NCBI GenBank assembly: GCA_023428515.1
Contig: JAEYXI010000111.1
Location: 1 to 6,838 of the forward strand
Direction: 5' to 3'
DNA: 6,838 nucleotides
From: Pseudomonadota bacterium
GTDB lineage: Bacteria > Pseudomonadota > Alphaproteobacteria > Rhizobiales > Rhizobiaceae
The notes under the pieces are model-generated. The model was not told where the DNA came from and searched no databases. It was given only the letters and a program-made list of their open reading frames with translations. Numbering within the stretch: the stretch's first letter is position 1; each line of letters starts with the position of its first letter. The translations under genes were made by a program, and so were the position numbers. Positions 1-6,838 of the stretch are shown here, one piece after another.

Positions 1-206
1 CCGCGGTGCAGCAGGATGCCCTTGTCGCCGTCGATGAAGGTGATCGCCGATTCGCAAGATGCGGTGGAGGTGAAGCCGGGGTCGTAGGTGAAGGCGCCGG
101 TGGTCGCGTAGAGCGAGGAGATGTCGATGACGTCGGGGCCGATGGTGCCGCTTCGCACCTTGTACTCATGGGTCTTGTCGGCAAATTCCAGTTTAGCAGT
201 TGTCAT
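1..206 (-). CDS. gltA: Citrate synthase, N-terminal part (cut by window edge)
   Basis: Citrate synthase condenses acetyl-CoA with oxaloacetate at the entry of the TCA cycle, in the cytosol. Only the first 68 codons are in the window; the gene runs off the left edge. The peptide begins MTTAKLEFADKTHEYKV and contains SGTIGPDVIDI (about residues 19-29), FTYDPGFTSTASCES (39-53) and ITFIDGDKGILLHRG at the edge. These match the N-terminal domain of the hexameric bacterial (GltA-type) enzymes closely. The ATG at 206 is chosen because a perfect AGGAGGT lies 4 bases upstream. The gene lies 168 bases downstream of gltX on the same strand. That gap is large enough for a separate promoter, though I could not pick one with confidence. 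Identity is firm despite the truncation. Confidence 0.95.
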   Translation of the reverse strand, partial: MTTAKLEFADKTHEYKVRSGTIGPDVIDISSLYATTGAFTYDPGFTSTASCESAITFIDGDKGILLHR

Positions 207-210
207 CGCA

Positions 211-217
211 ACCTCCT
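211..217 (-). promoter_or_regulatory. Ribosome binding site of gltA
   Basis: On the minus strand the sequence is AGGAGGT, a perfect anti-Shine-Dalgarno match, separated by TGCG from the ATG at 206. It fixes the gltA start and suggests high translation, as expected for a central-metabolism enzyme. Confidence 0.85.
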
Positions 218-252
218 TCAGCCTGCCCATTTTGTTGTTTTGGAATGCCTGT

Positions 253-281
253 CCGGCGCAAACCCGTCGACGTTGCGCCGG
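253..281 (-). other. Hairpin in the gltX-gltA gap (gltA leader)
   Basis: A perfect 9-bp GC-rich inverted repeat, CCGGCGCAA / TTGCGCCGG, with an 11-base loop, lies 47 bases upstream of the gltA start and about 90 bases after the gltX stop. It has no following T-run on either strand, so it is not a standard intrinsic terminator. It could be a leader hairpin in gltA mRNA, a 3'-end stabilising structure for gltX mRNA, or a protein-binding palindrome. The structure is seen directly; its role is unknown. Confidence 0.5.
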
Positions 282-311
282 GCGGCGCAGACAAAGTCCC
301 AACCCCTTGTC

Positions 312-329
312 GTTGCAGACAATGTTGCA
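312..329. repeat. Short direct repeat GTTGCA-N6-GTTGCA upstream of gltA
   Basis: Two identical hexamers (plus-strand GTTGCA at 312-317 and 324-329) have a 12-base period, close to one helical turn. They lie about 110 bases upstream of gltA, in the zone where a gltA promoter would be expected. Tandem half-sites of this spacing are compatible with a regulator binding one DNA face, but two hexamers can recur by chance in 168 bases and I do not recognise the motif. Confidence 0.25.
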
Positions 330-374
330 CCGCAATAGCCGGGATTCAAAGTAAAAAATGACAGGGTCGTTGTC

Positions 375-1796
375 CTAATCGATTTGATCCGCGATCCGTG
401 CAAGGCTCTCCTCGCGGCCGAGGACCGCGAGGACGTCGAACACGCCAGGCGAGGTCGTCCTTCCCGTAAGGGCAGCACGTAACGGCTGCGCGACAGCGCC
501 GAGCTTCAAATTCTTTTCCTCGGCAAAGCTTCTTATCCTGGCCTCCGCGGAGGCGGCGTTCCAATCGCCGTCGACGGCCTTCAGCGCGTCGAGCGCATCC
601 CTCAGCACGTCCTGATTTCCCATCAGCAGCGCCTTCGCCTTCTCCTCGACCGGCAGCGGCCGCTCGGCGAACAGGAAGGCTGCGCCGTCGGCGAGCTCGA
701 CCAGCGTCTTGGCGCGCTCCTTCAGCCCGGGCATGGCGGCGAGGAGCTGTGCCCTTGTCTTCTCGTCCAGCCGGTCGGCGATGAGCTTGCCGTTCTCCAG
801 GTAGGGCAGCGTGCGGACGAAATCCTCGAGCAGTTCGGCATCGTCCATCTTGCGCATATGGATGCCGTTCAGCGCCTCGAGCTTGGCGAAGTCGAATCGT
901 GCCGCGCCCTTGTTGACGTCCTCGATCTCGAACCAGCGGATCATGTCGTCGAGGCTCATCACCTCGTCGTCGCCATGGCTCCAGCCGAGGCGGGCGAGAT
1001 AGTTGCGCAAGGCCGCCGGCAGGTAGCCCATGGCGCGATAGGCGTCGACGCCGAGCGCGCCGTGCCGCTTCGACAGCTTCGCGCCGTCGGCGCCGTGGAT
1101 CAGCGGGATATGCGCCATCACGGGAATATCCCAGCCCATAGCGTCGTAGATGACCTGCTGGCGCGCCGCGTTGGTGAGGTGATCGTCACCCCGGATGATG
1201 TGCGTCACACCCATGTCGTGGTCGTCGACCACCACGGCATGCATGTAGGTCGGCACGCCATCCGAGCGCAGGATGATGAAATCGTCGAGATCCTTGTTCG
1301 GGAATTTCACGTCGCCCTGAACACGGTCGCGCACGATCGTCTCGCCGTCGCGCGGCGCCTTGATGCGGATGACCGGCTTGACGCCGACAGGCGCCTCGGA
1401 AGGATCGGCATCGCGCCAGCGGCCGTCATAGCGCGGCGGACGACCCTCGGCGCGCGCCTTCTCGCGCATGGCGTCGAGCTCGGCCGCTGTCTCGTAGGCA
1501 TAATAGGCCTTGCCCTTGCGCATGAGCTCCTCGGCCACCTCGCGGTGGCGCCCGGCGCGCGCAAATTGCGAGATCGGCTCGCCTTCCCAATGCAAGCCGA
1601 GCCACGACAGCCCGTCGAGAATCGCCGCGGTCGCGGCTTCGGTAGAGCGCTCGCGGTCGGTGTCCTCGATGCGCAGGAGCATCGTGCCCTTGGTGTGGCG
1701 CGCATAGAGCCAGTTGAACAATGCGGTGCGTGCCCCGCCTATGTGCAGGTAGCCTGTGGGCGAAGGTGCAAAGCGTGTGACGACGGTCTCGGACAT
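375..1796 (-). CDS. gltX: Glutamyl-tRNA synthetase (class I)
   Basis: A 473-residue class I aminoacyl-tRNA synthetase that attaches glutamate to tRNA-Glu; the length is usual for bacterial GluRS. The Rossmann catalytic domain opens with [17 protein letters not shown] (residues 8-24), which includes the HIGH-type motif HIGG (18-21). [12 protein letters not shown] follows at 40-51, and the KMSKS-type loop is KLSKR (240-244). The helical anticodon-binding half follows to the C-terminus. The zinc-site cysteines of the E. coli enzyme (C-x-C near residue 98) are absent: the region reads [11 protein letters not shown], so this is a zinc-free form. Alphaproteobacteria generally lack GlnRS, so the enzyme may also charge tRNA-Gln for GatCAB transamidation (inference). 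The frame is open upstream to 1964, but the ATG at 1796 starts at the conserved N-terminus; its ribosome binding site (GAGAAAAAG) is weak. Many rhizobia carry two gltX copies, and which one this is cannot be told here. Confidence 0.96.
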   Translation of the reverse strand: MSETVVTRFAPSPTGYLHIGGARTALFNWLYARHTKGTMLLRIEDTDRERSTEAATAAILDGLSWLGLHWEGEPISQFARAGRHREVAEELMRKGKAYYAYETAAELDAMREKARAEGRPPRYDGRWRDADPSEAPVGVKPVIRIKAPRDGETIVRDRVQGDVKFPNKDLDDFIILRSDGVPTYMHAVVVDDHDMGVTHIIRGDDHLTNAARQQVIYDAMGWDIPVMAHIPLIHGADGAKLSKRHGALGVDAYRAMGYLPAALRNYLARLGWSHGDDEVMSLDDMIRWFEIEDVNKGAARFDFAKLEALNGIHMRKMDDAELLEDFVRTLPYLENGKLIADRLDEKTRAQLLAAMPGLKERAKTLVELADGAAFLFAERPLPVEEKAKALLMGNQDVLRDALDALKAVDGDWNAASAEARIRSFAEEKNLKLGAVAQPLRAALTGRTTSPGVFDVLAVLGREESLARIADQID

Positions 1797-1836
1797 TCTT
1801 TTTCTCGGATAACGGCGCGAAAAAGCGGCCGCATGG

Positions 1837-1862
1837 AGCCCGCAGGGCCTGAAGCCCGGGCT
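1837..1862 (-). other. GC-rich inverted repeats in the gltX leader
   Basis: The plus-strand segment contains a 10-base perfect palindrome AGCCCGGGCT (1853-1862). AGCCCG at 1837-1842 can alternatively pair with CGGGCT at 1857-1862, and a small GCCC-GCA-GGGC hairpin lies at 1838-1848. If the proposed gltX promoter is right, all of this is in the roughly 80-base untranslated leader of gltX. The mutually exclusive pairings are visible; regulation is only a possibility. Confidence 0.3.
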
Positions 1863-1883
1863 GGTGGATAAAAGTTGGCGTTC

Positions 1884-1911
1884 ATGTAGCATAGGTCGCC
1901 CGTCGTGCAAG
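1884..1911 (-). promoter_or_regulatory. Putative gltX promoter
   Basis: On the minus strand CTTGCA (1911-1906), a 16-base spacer and CTACAT (1889-1884) resemble the housekeeping promoter consensus of rhizobia, CTTGAC-N17-CTATAT: 4 of 6 and 5 of 6 matches. Transcription would begin near 1877, giving a leader of about 80 bases before the gltX ATG. The site lies in the divergent gap before comEC. It is a pattern match only. Confidence 0.4.
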
Positions 1912-1935
1912 TGTCGGGCTCTGCGGGGGGCAGAG

Positions 1936-4632
1936 ATGGCGAACGACAGATCGTCTGAAAGCACGGGCGAACGCGCGATGTTCGCGCGCGACGTCGCGCC
2001 TTTTGCTTTGCCGGCTTCCGCCCCGACTGTGCCGCTGCCGACCGTCGGGTCGGATCATCTGCCCACTTCGGGGCAGGGCAGGGGGATTACGGCTTCCGCC
2101 GCCTTGGAACCTACGGCGCCGGCTTCGCTTCGGCCCGGCCCGTTCGGACGGCTGCTGCGCCGGCCATTCGCGCATACCGGCAACTGGCAATCGCTTCGCT
2201 CCCGCATCACCGCTGCGACCCCGTCGAGGACTTTCAGCGCGGCGGTGGCGACGGAACTCGACAGGGGTATCGCCTTCCTCCTGATGCCGGTGTTCCTCGC
2301 CGTCGGCGCGCTGGTCTATTTCTCGCTCGGCCGCGAGCCTGGCTTCCTGCCGCTCGCCGCGAGTGCGCTTATGCTCGCGCTCTGCGCCTTCGCTTGCCGC
2401 GAACGACTGTTGCTCCAGATGGCGCTTGTCGCGGCGCTGCTCTGTATCCTCGGTGCGCTGTTTGCCAAGCTGGAAACCTGGCGTGCCGGCACCAAGATGC
2501 TGGGCGGCGAGGTGACGACGCAACTGTCCGGCCGTGTCGCCGAACTCGAACGGCTCGCCGACGGCCGCGTACGGCTCACCATCGACGTGACCGGTACGGA
2601 GCGTCCCGTTCTGCGCTATGCGCCCGACCGCGTGCGCGTCTCCGCGCGGCGCGTTCCGGAAGGCATGGGGGCAGGGGCGTCGGTCACCGGCCTCGTCCGG
2701 CTCATGGCGCCTTCCGGGCCGGTCCGGCCGGACAGCTACGACTTCTCCTTCGAAAGCTATTTCGACGGTATCGGCGCCAGCGGCTTTTTCCTGCGCGGGC
2801 CGGAACTGGCCGAAACCTCCAGCGCACCGCCTTTGCTCGCGCGGTTCCGAGCCAGTGTAGAACGGTCCCGCGAAGCAATCGCCGAGCGCATCCGCAGTCG
2901 GATCGGCGGACCGGAGGGCGAGATCGCCGCGGCACTCGTCGTCGGCGTGCGCGCCGGCATACCGGAGGACATCAACGAAGCGCTGCGCCGCTCCGGCATC
3001 TACCACGTCATCTCGATCTCCGGCCTGCACATGGCGCTCGTCGCCGGCACCATCATGGTGCTCTTGCGCTCGGGTTTTGCGCTTTTCCCCGATTTCTCGT
3101 CGCGCCATCCGGTGAAGAAATATGCCGCCGCACTCGCCATCGCCGGGCTCGCCGGCTACCTCTTCATCTCAGGCGCGGAGGTCGCTGCGCAGCGCAGCTT
3201 CATCATGCTCGCCGTGATGTTGACGGCGGTGCTCTTCGACCGCGCGGCGCTGACGCTCAGGAACCTCGCCATCGCGGCGATCGTCGTCATCGTTCTTTCG
3301 CCGCACGAGGTCGTCGGCCCGAGCTTCCAGATGTCGTTTGCGGCGACCGCAGCGCTCGTGGGCGCCTATGCCGCCTGGTCGGACTGGCGCGCCGACCATC
3401 CCGGCCAGCCGCCGACAAACCGCTCATTGGCCGGCCGCGCCTTGCGCTATCTGTTGCTAGCGGCGGCCGGCCTCGCCGTGACCTCCATCGTCGCCGGCGG
3501 CGCGACGGCGATCTATGCCGCCTGGCATTTCCAGCAGATGCCGTCGCTCGGCCTTTTTACCAACCTCACCGCCATGCCCATCGTCTCGGCGGTGGTCATG
3601 CCCTTTGCCGTGCTCGGCTCGCTCGCCATGCCCTTCGGGCTGGACGGCCCGTTCTTCCACGTCATGGGCCTCGGCCTTTCCGCCACGATAGCCGTCGCCC
3701 GCTGGTTTTCCGAACGCTCGCCGGCCGACATAGTCGGCCTCATCCCGCCGGCCGCGGTCGCTGTGCTGACCGTGGCGCTGCTTGTCGCCACCATCTGCTC
3801 GACATGGCTGCGTGTCGCGGCGATTCCCGTCGCTCTCATCGGCCTGCTCTTGCTCATCGACCGGCCACAGCCGGACCTGTTCGTCTCGGAGGACGGCCGG
3901 CTTGTCGGGCTCGATGTCGGGGACGGTCGCATCGCGGTCAACCGTCCAAGGCCCAATGAATTCACTATCGAAAACTGGAAACGCGCCGTGCGCGCGGACG
4001 AGATCGTCCGGCCGGAGGGGAAGCAGGAAAGGGCGCGGCCGGCTCTCCTCACCCCGTCATCACCGGGAGAGGATGCCGGCAGGCAGGCAAGCGGCGGCGC
4101 GAGCGCCGGGGAACCGGATCCTGCACCAGACGATGCGTCCAAGAACAATCAACCGCAACAGAACGCCAACGAATCGCCTTCCAGCGGATTCACCTGCGCC
4201 GAAGGCCTCTGCTTCGCCCGTCACCCGTCAGGGGCGGTCGTCGCCCATGCGCTCGATGCAGAAGCCGCGCTCGACGCCTGCGCCACCGCGAGCGTCATCG
4301 TGATCGATGATGCGACGGCGAAAAATGTCTGCCGGTGGAAGGATGTGCTCGTCGTCACCAAGCGCGATCTTGCGCTCAACGGCAGTGCCGCCGTCACGCT
4401 CTCGCGCGACACCATGCACGCGTCCACTGTCGACTATGCGATCAGCCGCCCATTCCGTCCCTGGCACGACCAGCGGCGCTTTTCGCGGGAGGCACGCGGT
4501 CTGCCGGCCTATCGGCGACCCGACAAACCGGCGAAGCCAGACGAACCATCGCCCGTGTCTCCACCTCAGGTGTTGAACGTTGCGTCACCGCCGAAAGCCG
4601 ACGACCAGCCTCTGCCCGGCCCTCTTCAATAG
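1936..4632 (+). CDS. comEC: ComEC/Rec2-family DNA-uptake channel protein
   Basis: Polytopic inner-membrane protein of 898 residues, of the family that carries single-stranded DNA across the membrane in transformation. Order: a Pro/Ala-rich N-terminal tail (1-110); hydrophobic helices at about 112-130, 136-153 and 158-178; a soluble DUF4131/OB-like region (190-290); the Competence membrane domain (about 330-640), with signature [18 protein letters not shown] (354-371) and [10 protein letters not shown] (415-424); a soluble C-terminal region (642-898). The last part shows no HxHxDH metallo-beta-lactamase motif. Instead it has a low-complexity linker (693-750), a small domain with C754, C759, C782 and C799, and a Pro-rich tail. 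In my recollection this degenerate C-terminus is common in alphaproteobacteria. Start: ATG 1936 follows a G-run (1925-1930). GTG 1864 would run through the gltX promoter region, and ATG 1978 is also possible. The gene is divergent from gltX, convergent with lexA and overlaps it by 7 bases. Whether the host is transformable is unknown. Confidence 0.92.
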   Translation: MANDRSSESTGERAMFARDVAPFALPASAPTVPLPTVGSDHLPTSGQGRGITASAALEPTAPASLRPGPFGRLLRRPFAHTGNWQSLRSRITAATPSRTFSAAVATELDRGIAFLLMPVFLAVGALVYFSLGREPGFLPLAASALMLALCAFACRERLLLQMALVAALLCILGALFAKLETWRAGTKMLGGEVTTQLSGRVAELERLADGRVRLTIDVTGTERPVLRYAPDRVRVSARRVPEGMGAGASVTGLVRLMAPSGPVRPDSYDFSFESYFDGIGASGFFLRGPELAETSSAPPLLARFRASVERSREAIAERIRSRIGGPEGEIAAALVVGVRAGIPEDINEALRRSGIYHVISISGLHMALVAGTIMVLLRSGFALFPDFSSRHPVKKYAAALAIAGLAGYLFISGAEVAAQRSFIMLAVMLTAVLFDRAALTLRNLAIAAIVVIVLSPHEVVGPSFQMSFAATAALVGAYAAWSDWRADHPGQPPTNRSLAGRALRYLLLAAAGLAVTSIVAGGATAIYAAWHFQQMPSLGLFTNLTAMPIVSAVVMPFAVLGSLAMPFGLDGPFFHVMGLGLSATIAVARWFSERSPADIVGLIPPAAVAVLTVALLVATICSTWLRVAAIPVALIGLLLLIDRPQPDLFVSEDGRLVGLDVGDGRIAVNRPRPNEFTIENWKRAVRADEIVRPEGKQERARPALLTPSSPGEDAGRQASGGASAGEPDPAPDDASKNNQPQQNANESPSSGFTCAEGLCFARHPSGAVVAHALDAEAALDACATASVIVIDDATAKNVCRWKDVLVVTKRDLALNGSAAVTLSRDTMHASTVDYAISRPFRPWHDQRRFSREARGLPAYRRPDKPAKPDEPSPVSPPQVLNVASPPKADDQPLPGPLQ
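4043..4086 (+). repeat. Fragment resembling a rhizobial palindromic intergenic repeat, inside comEC
   Basis: The segment has a 6-bp inverted repeat, CTCTCC (4043-4048) and GGAGAG (4066-4071), around a core ACCCCGTCATCACCG, followed by GATGCCGGCAGGCAG (4072-4086). The layout, with CTCTCC...CCCCGTCA...GGGAGAG then TGCCGGCAGGC, closely resembles the abundant RIME-like palindromic repeats found between genes in Rhizobiaceae and Mesorhizobium, as I remember them. Here it is translated in frame as [15 protein letters not shown] (ComEC residues 703-717), within the low-complexity linker between the membrane part and the C-terminal domain, where an insertion would be tolerated. The palindrome is seen; assignment to the family is from memory. 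Confidence 0.5.
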
Positions 4633-5342
4633 CGCCGGATCAGCCCGACCAGCTTGCCCTGCACCTTGACCCGGTCCGGCCCGAAGATGCGTGTCTCGTA
4701 GGCCGGGTTGGCGGCTTCGAGCGCGATGGATGCGCCCTTGCGGCGAAAGCGCTTCAGCGTCGCTTCCTCTTCGTCAACCAGCGCAACGACGATCTCGCCG
4801 GGGTTGGCAGTCGAGGAATTCTTGATGATGACCGTGTCGCCGTCGAAGATGCCGGCCTCGATCATCGAATCGCCCTTCACCTCGAGCGCATAGTGTTCGC
4901 CACCCGACAGCATCTCCGGCGGCACCGCGATCGAATGCGTCCTGTGCTGGATGGCGTCGATAGGCACGCCCGCCGCGATCCGGCCCATCACAGGGATCGA
5001 TACCGCGGAACCGGCGTCGTCGTTGCTTGCCGAGCGCGCACGAGGCGCCTCGACAGGCGCGCGCCCGTGGCCGCCCTGGATGACGCTCGGCGAGAATTTC
5101 CTGGCTGCGTTGAGGCCGGGCGCGATCGAATCGGGCAGGCGGAGCACTTCGAGAGCGCGCGCCCGATTCGGCAGGCGGCGGATGAAGCCGCGCTCCTCGA
5201 GCGCGGTGATCAGCCGGTGGATGCCCGACTTCGACGCAAGGTCCAGCGCCTCCTTCATCTCGTCGAAGGAAGGCGGGATGCCGGACTCCTTCAACCGCTC
5301 GTGGATGAAGAGGAGAAGTTCGTGTTGCTTGCGCGTCAGCAT
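4626..5342 (-). CDS. lexA: LexA repressor / SOS regulator
   Basis: Transcriptional repressor of the SOS DNA-damage response (238 residues). RecA-filament-stimulated self-cleavage inactivates it. The N-terminal winged-helix domain (1-70) starts [17 protein letters not shown] and includes the recognition-helix region [18 protein letters not shown] (37-54). A hinge of about 45 residues (72-116) follows; it is longer than in E. coli LexA (202 aa in all) but usual for rhizobial LexA. The C-terminal S24 peptidase-like domain has the Ala-Gly cleavage bond at A124-G125 (GRIAAGVP), the nucleophile S159 (VKGDSM) and the general base K197 (ATLKRF), so the autocleavage machinery is intact. ATG 5342 is preferred over in-frame GTG 5363 because it starts the conserved N-terminus and has AGGGGG 8 bases upstream. 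The gene lies 107 bases downstream of moeA and carries its own SOS operator. Confidence 0.97.
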   Translation of the reverse strand: MLTRKQHELLLFIHERLKESGIPPSFDEMKEALDLASKSGIHRLITALEERGFIRRLPNRARALEVLRLPDSIAPGLNAARKFSPSVIQGGHGRAPVEAPRARSASNDDAGSAVSIPVMGRIAAGVPIDAIQHRTHSIAVPPEMLSGGEHYALEVKGDSMIEAGIFDGDTVIIKNSSTANPGEIVVALVDEEEATLKRFRRKGASIALEAANPAYETRIFGPDRVKVQGKLVGLIRRY

Positions 5343-5350
5343 GGAGATTT

Positions 5351-5356
5351 CCCCCT
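5351..5356 (-). promoter_or_regulatory. Ribosome binding site of lexA
   Basis: AGGGGG on the minus strand lies 8 bases before ATG 5342. It supports that start rather than the in-frame GTG at 5363, which would put this site inside the coding region. Confidence 0.65.
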
Positions 5357-5368
5357 GAATCACCTGTC

Positions 5369-5383
5369 AAACAAAACCAGAAC
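5369..5383 (-). promoter_or_regulatory. Imperfect second LexA-type site
   Basis: On the minus strand the sequence reads GTTC-TGGTTTT-GTTT, one base off the GTTC-N7-GTTC operator. It lies 11 bases from the canonical box and in the opposite orientation. It may be a weak second LexA site that strengthens autoregulation, or a chance match in this T-rich stretch. Confidence 0.3.
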
Positions 5384-5387
5384 AAAC

Positions 5388-5414
5388 ACTATCTGTTCCA
5401 GTTGTGTTCCGCAA
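5388..5414 (-). promoter_or_regulatory. Putative lexA promoter around the SOS box
   Basis: Minus-strand TTGCGG (5414-5409) and GATAGT (5393-5388, 4 of 6 to TATAAT) are separated by 15 bases, a short spacer. The SOS box fills this spacer almost exactly, so bound LexA would exclude RNA polymerase. Just upstream, 5417-5436 is strikingly AT-rich for this GC-rich window and could act as an UP element. The hexamers are weak, so the exact promoter is uncertain. Confidence 0.4.
5395..5409 (+). promoter_or_regulatory. SOS box (LexA operator) of lexA
   Basis: GTTC-CAGTTGT-GTTC is a perfect match to the alphaproteobacterial LexA operator GTTC-N7-GTTC (a direct repeat, unlike the CTGT-N8-ACAG palindrome of gammaproteobacteria). 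It lies 53 bases upstream of the lexA ATG, where autorepression is expected. I found no other perfect copy in the window, so moeA, moaC, comEC and gltX show no sign of direct SOS control here. Confidence 0.9.
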
Positions 5415-5449
5415 CTGTTTAAATTTTAATGAATTCGTTGACGCTTTGT

Positions 5450-6658
5450 TCAGCGTAGAAGAAGCACCCGGCAGGCGTCGCCTGCTTCCGCCGCCTGTGC
5501 GAAAGGCTCGCGTATGATGAGTCCACCCGCGTCCGCAAGCAGTCTCAGCATGGATGAATCCTGGATCGTGAAGGGCGTGGCGACCAACTCATCCGAATCG
5601 CGCGCCAAGCCGGCACGCACATAGTCCTGCCGCATGTCGTTCTCGGCCATCGGCGCGCTGAGCACGGCGTCGACGATGTGGTCGTCGTGCGGACGTCCGC
5701 CAAGTCGCGCCAGCAGTGGCTGCAGGAAGAGGGTGGAGCAGACGAGGCTCGCCACCGGATTGCCGGGCAGGCCAATGCAGCGCGTCTTCCCCAGTTTGCC
5801 TGACATCAGCGGCTTGCCGGGGCGCATCGCGATCTTCCAGAAGCCGAGTTCCATGCCCAACCCGGTCAGCACCTTATGCACGAGGTCGTGGTCGCCGACC
5901 GATGCGCCGCCGAGCGTCACGATGACATCGGCGCCTGCGTCGAGCGCTTTTTCCACCAGCGCCGAAATGGCTTCGACGTCGTCCGGCGCGATGCCGAGGT
6001 CGAGCACGCGCGCGCCAGCATCCTTGGCGATGGCCGCGACGCCGTAGGCATTGGAGGCGATGATCTGGTCGGGGCCGGGCGTGCTGCCGGGCGGCAGAAG
6101 TTCGTCGCCGGTGGCGATGATCGCGACCAGCGGTTTTGTCACGACCGGCAAGGCAGGGTGGTTCGCCGCTGCCGCAAGCGAAAGCGCGGCTGCATCGAGC
6201 ACGCGACCCTTCTCCAGCAGCATCTGCCCTTCGGTGAAATCCAGCCCGAGGGCGCGGATGTGCCGGTTGACCGCTACCGTTTCGAACACCTCGATGGCGT
6301 CGCCACCGAGCTTCCTCACATTCTCCTGGATGGCAATGGTATCGGCGCCCTCGGGCACTGGCGCGCCGGTGAAGATGCGCACCGCTTCGCCCTGGCCGAC
6401 CTTGCCATCGAACTGCTTTCCCGCCGCGGCGATCCCTTTCACCGTCAGCCTCGCCGGAACGTCGGCCACGTTCGCGGCGCGCACTGCGTAGCCGTCCATG
6501 GCGGAGGCGGGGAAGGGGGGCTGGGTGCGCAACGCCTTCAAAGGTTCCGCCAGCACCCGGCCGGCGGCTTCCGCCAGCGGCACGGTCTCCGCGGCCCCCG
6601 GCTCGGCTCCGGCCAACAGCCGCGCCAGAGCCTCATCGACCGGCAGCAGTGCGCTCAT
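5450..6658 (-). CDS. moeA: Molybdopterin molybdenumtransferase MoeA
   Basis: MoeA (402 residues, usual length) inserts molybdate into adenylylated molybdopterin, the last common step of molybdenum cofactor synthesis, in the cytosol. Visible motifs in order: [14 protein letters not shown] (47-60), the conserved N-terminal segment with the SAMDGYA core; [14 protein letters not shown] (93-106); the MoCF/MogA-like domain with [12 protein letters not shown] (180-191); [14 protein letters not shown] (247-260); [10 protein letters not shown] (278-287); [10 protein letters not shown] (296-305). The small C-terminal beta-barrel domain closes the protein. All expected active-site motifs are present, so the enzyme should be functional. 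The start ATG at 6658 overlaps the moaC stop in ATGA, with an AAGGCGAAG purine run upstream, which indicates translational coupling with moaC. Downstream, 107 bases separate it from lexA with no clear terminator, so readthrough into lexA is possible. Confidence 0.97.
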   Translation of the reverse strand: MSALLPVDEALARLLAGAEPGAAETVPLAEAAGRVLAEPLKALRTQPPFPASAMDGYAVRAANVADVPARLTVKGIAAAGKQFDGKVGQGEAVRIFTGAPVPEGADTIAIQENVRKLGGDAIEVFETVAVNRHIRALGLDFTEGQMLLEKGRVLDAAALSLAAAANHPALPVVTKPLVAIIATGDELLPPGSTPGPDQIIASNAYGVAAIAKDAGARVLDLGIAPDDVEAISALVEKALDAGADVIVTLGGASVGDHDLVHKVLTGLGMELGFWKIAMRPGKPLMSGKLGKTRCIGLPGNPVASLVCSTLFLQPLLARLGGRPHDDHIVDAVLSAPMAENDMRQDYVRAGLARDSDELVATPFTIQDSSMLRLLADAGGLIIREPFAQAAEAGDACRVLLLR

Positions 6659-6838
6659 TTCTTCGCCTTGGAGCCGGCGCGCGAAGCGGCCCTATAATCG
6701 CCCGACTTGCCGCCGGTCTTCTCGACCAGCCTGATCCCGGAAATGACCATGCCGCGATCCACCGCCTTGGCCATGTCGTAGATGGTGAGGCAGGCGACGG
6801 AGGCTGCCGTCAGCGCTTCCATCTCGACGCCGGTCTTG
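6655..6838 (-). CDS. moaC: Cyclic pyranopterin monophosphate synthase MoaC, C-terminal part (cut by window edge)
   Basis: MoaC rearranges the MoaA product 3',8-cyclo-7,8-dihydro-GTP into cyclic pyranopterin monophosphate, an early step of molybdenum cofactor synthesis. Only the last 60 codons are present; the 5' part lies beyond the right edge. The visible peptide begins [20 protein letters not shown], then [20 protein letters not shown] and [10 protein letters not shown]. This matches the C-terminal half of MoaC, including the VEMEALTA strand and the YDMAK segment that holds the conserved active-site Asp and Lys. A short basic tail, SRAGSKAKK, ends the protein. The stop codon overlaps the moeA start by 4 bases, so the two genes form an operon within one pathway; in rhizobia trpC usually lies further upstream (recollection, not visible here). 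Confidence 0.95.
   Translation of the reverse strand, partial: KTGVEMEALTAASVACLTIYDMAKAVDRGMVISGIRLVEKTGGKSGDYRAASRAGSKAKK

Noticed and set aside
353..373. Possible intrinsic terminator just after gltX (T-run on the minus strand)
   Set aside because: The run CATTTTTTAC is preceded only by a 4-bp stem (GACA/TGTC), too weak for an intrinsic terminator.
858..1871. Long plus-strand open frame (337 codons) opposite gltX
   Set aside because: It lies almost wholly antisense to the clearly conserved gltX. Its Arg/Val/His-rich composition is typical of the complement of a GC-rich gene, and no motif is recognisable.
1797..1880. T-box or similar tRNA-sensing leader in front of the aminoacyl-tRNA synthetase gene gltX
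   Set aside because: The leader is short, no T-box core sequence was seen, and T-boxes are essentially absent from alphaproteobacteria.
1864..1935. Upstream GTG start for comEC adding 24 residues
   Set aside because: It would place coding sequence over the proposed gltX promoter. The added residues look non-coding, and ATG 1936 has a better purine-rich site upstream.
1882..3108. 408-codon minus-strand frame opposite comEC
   Set aside because: Composition is skewed to Arg/Gly/Glu with no recognisable family. It is a shadow of comEC.
2394..3959. 521-codon open frame inside comEC in another frame
   Set aside because: Very Arg-rich low-complexity translation with no domain, produced by high GC at third codon positions of comEC. 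The comEC frame carries the conserved motifs.
5343..5363. Upstream GTG start for lexA adding 7 residues
   Set aside because: LexA proteins begin at MLTRKQ-type sequence, and the ribosome binding site lies between the GTG and ATG 5342.
1..6838. CRISPR array, insertion sequence, tRNA/rRNA gene or prophage remnant
   Set aside because: No spaced direct repeats of CRISPR size, no transposase-like frame with terminal repeats, and no tRNA-like cloverleaf were noticed. The window is filled by conserved housekeeping genes.

Overview
The window looks like a core chromosomal segment of a GC-rich alphaproteobacterium of the Hyphomicrobiales (Rhizobiales), most like the Mesorhizobium/Phyllobacteriaceae group. 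Three things point there. The gene order moaC-moeA-lexA | comEC | gltX-gltA is one I associate with rhizobia. The LexA operator upstream of lexA is the alphaproteobacterial direct repeat GTTC-N7-GTTC. The comEC product has the family's usual alphaproteobacterial form, with no recognisable metallo-beta-lactamase active site. No database search was possible, so genus-level placement is a guess.

Layout, left to right: (1) the 5' end of gltA (citrate synthase) on the minus strand, cut by the window edge, with a strong ribosome binding site and a 168-base upstream gap holding a hairpin and a short direct repeat; (2) gltX (glutamyl-tRNA synthetase, minus); (3) a 139-base divergent gap with a plausible gltX promoter and a GC-rich structured leader; (4) comEC (inner-membrane DNA-uptake channel, plus); (5) lexA (SOS repressor, minus), whose 3' end overlaps the 3' end of comEC by 7 bases; (6) a 107-base AT-rich gap with the SOS operator; (7) moeA and (8) the 3' end of moaC (molybdenum cofactor synthesis, minus), joined by a 4-base ATGA overlap.

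Functionally these are housekeeping genes: the TCA-cycle entry enzyme, tRNA charging, DNA repair control, DNA uptake and cofactor synthesis. moaC and moeA act in one pathway and are surely co-transcribed. lexA follows them on the same strand but has its own autoregulated promoter. There is no mobile element, CRISPR array, RNA gene or clearly novel system. The points most worth a second look are a rhizobial-type palindromic repeat fragment apparently absorbed in frame into the comEC coding region, the cysteine-containing C-terminal domain of ComEC that replaces the nuclease-like domain, and a second, imperfect LexA-type site next to the canonical one.
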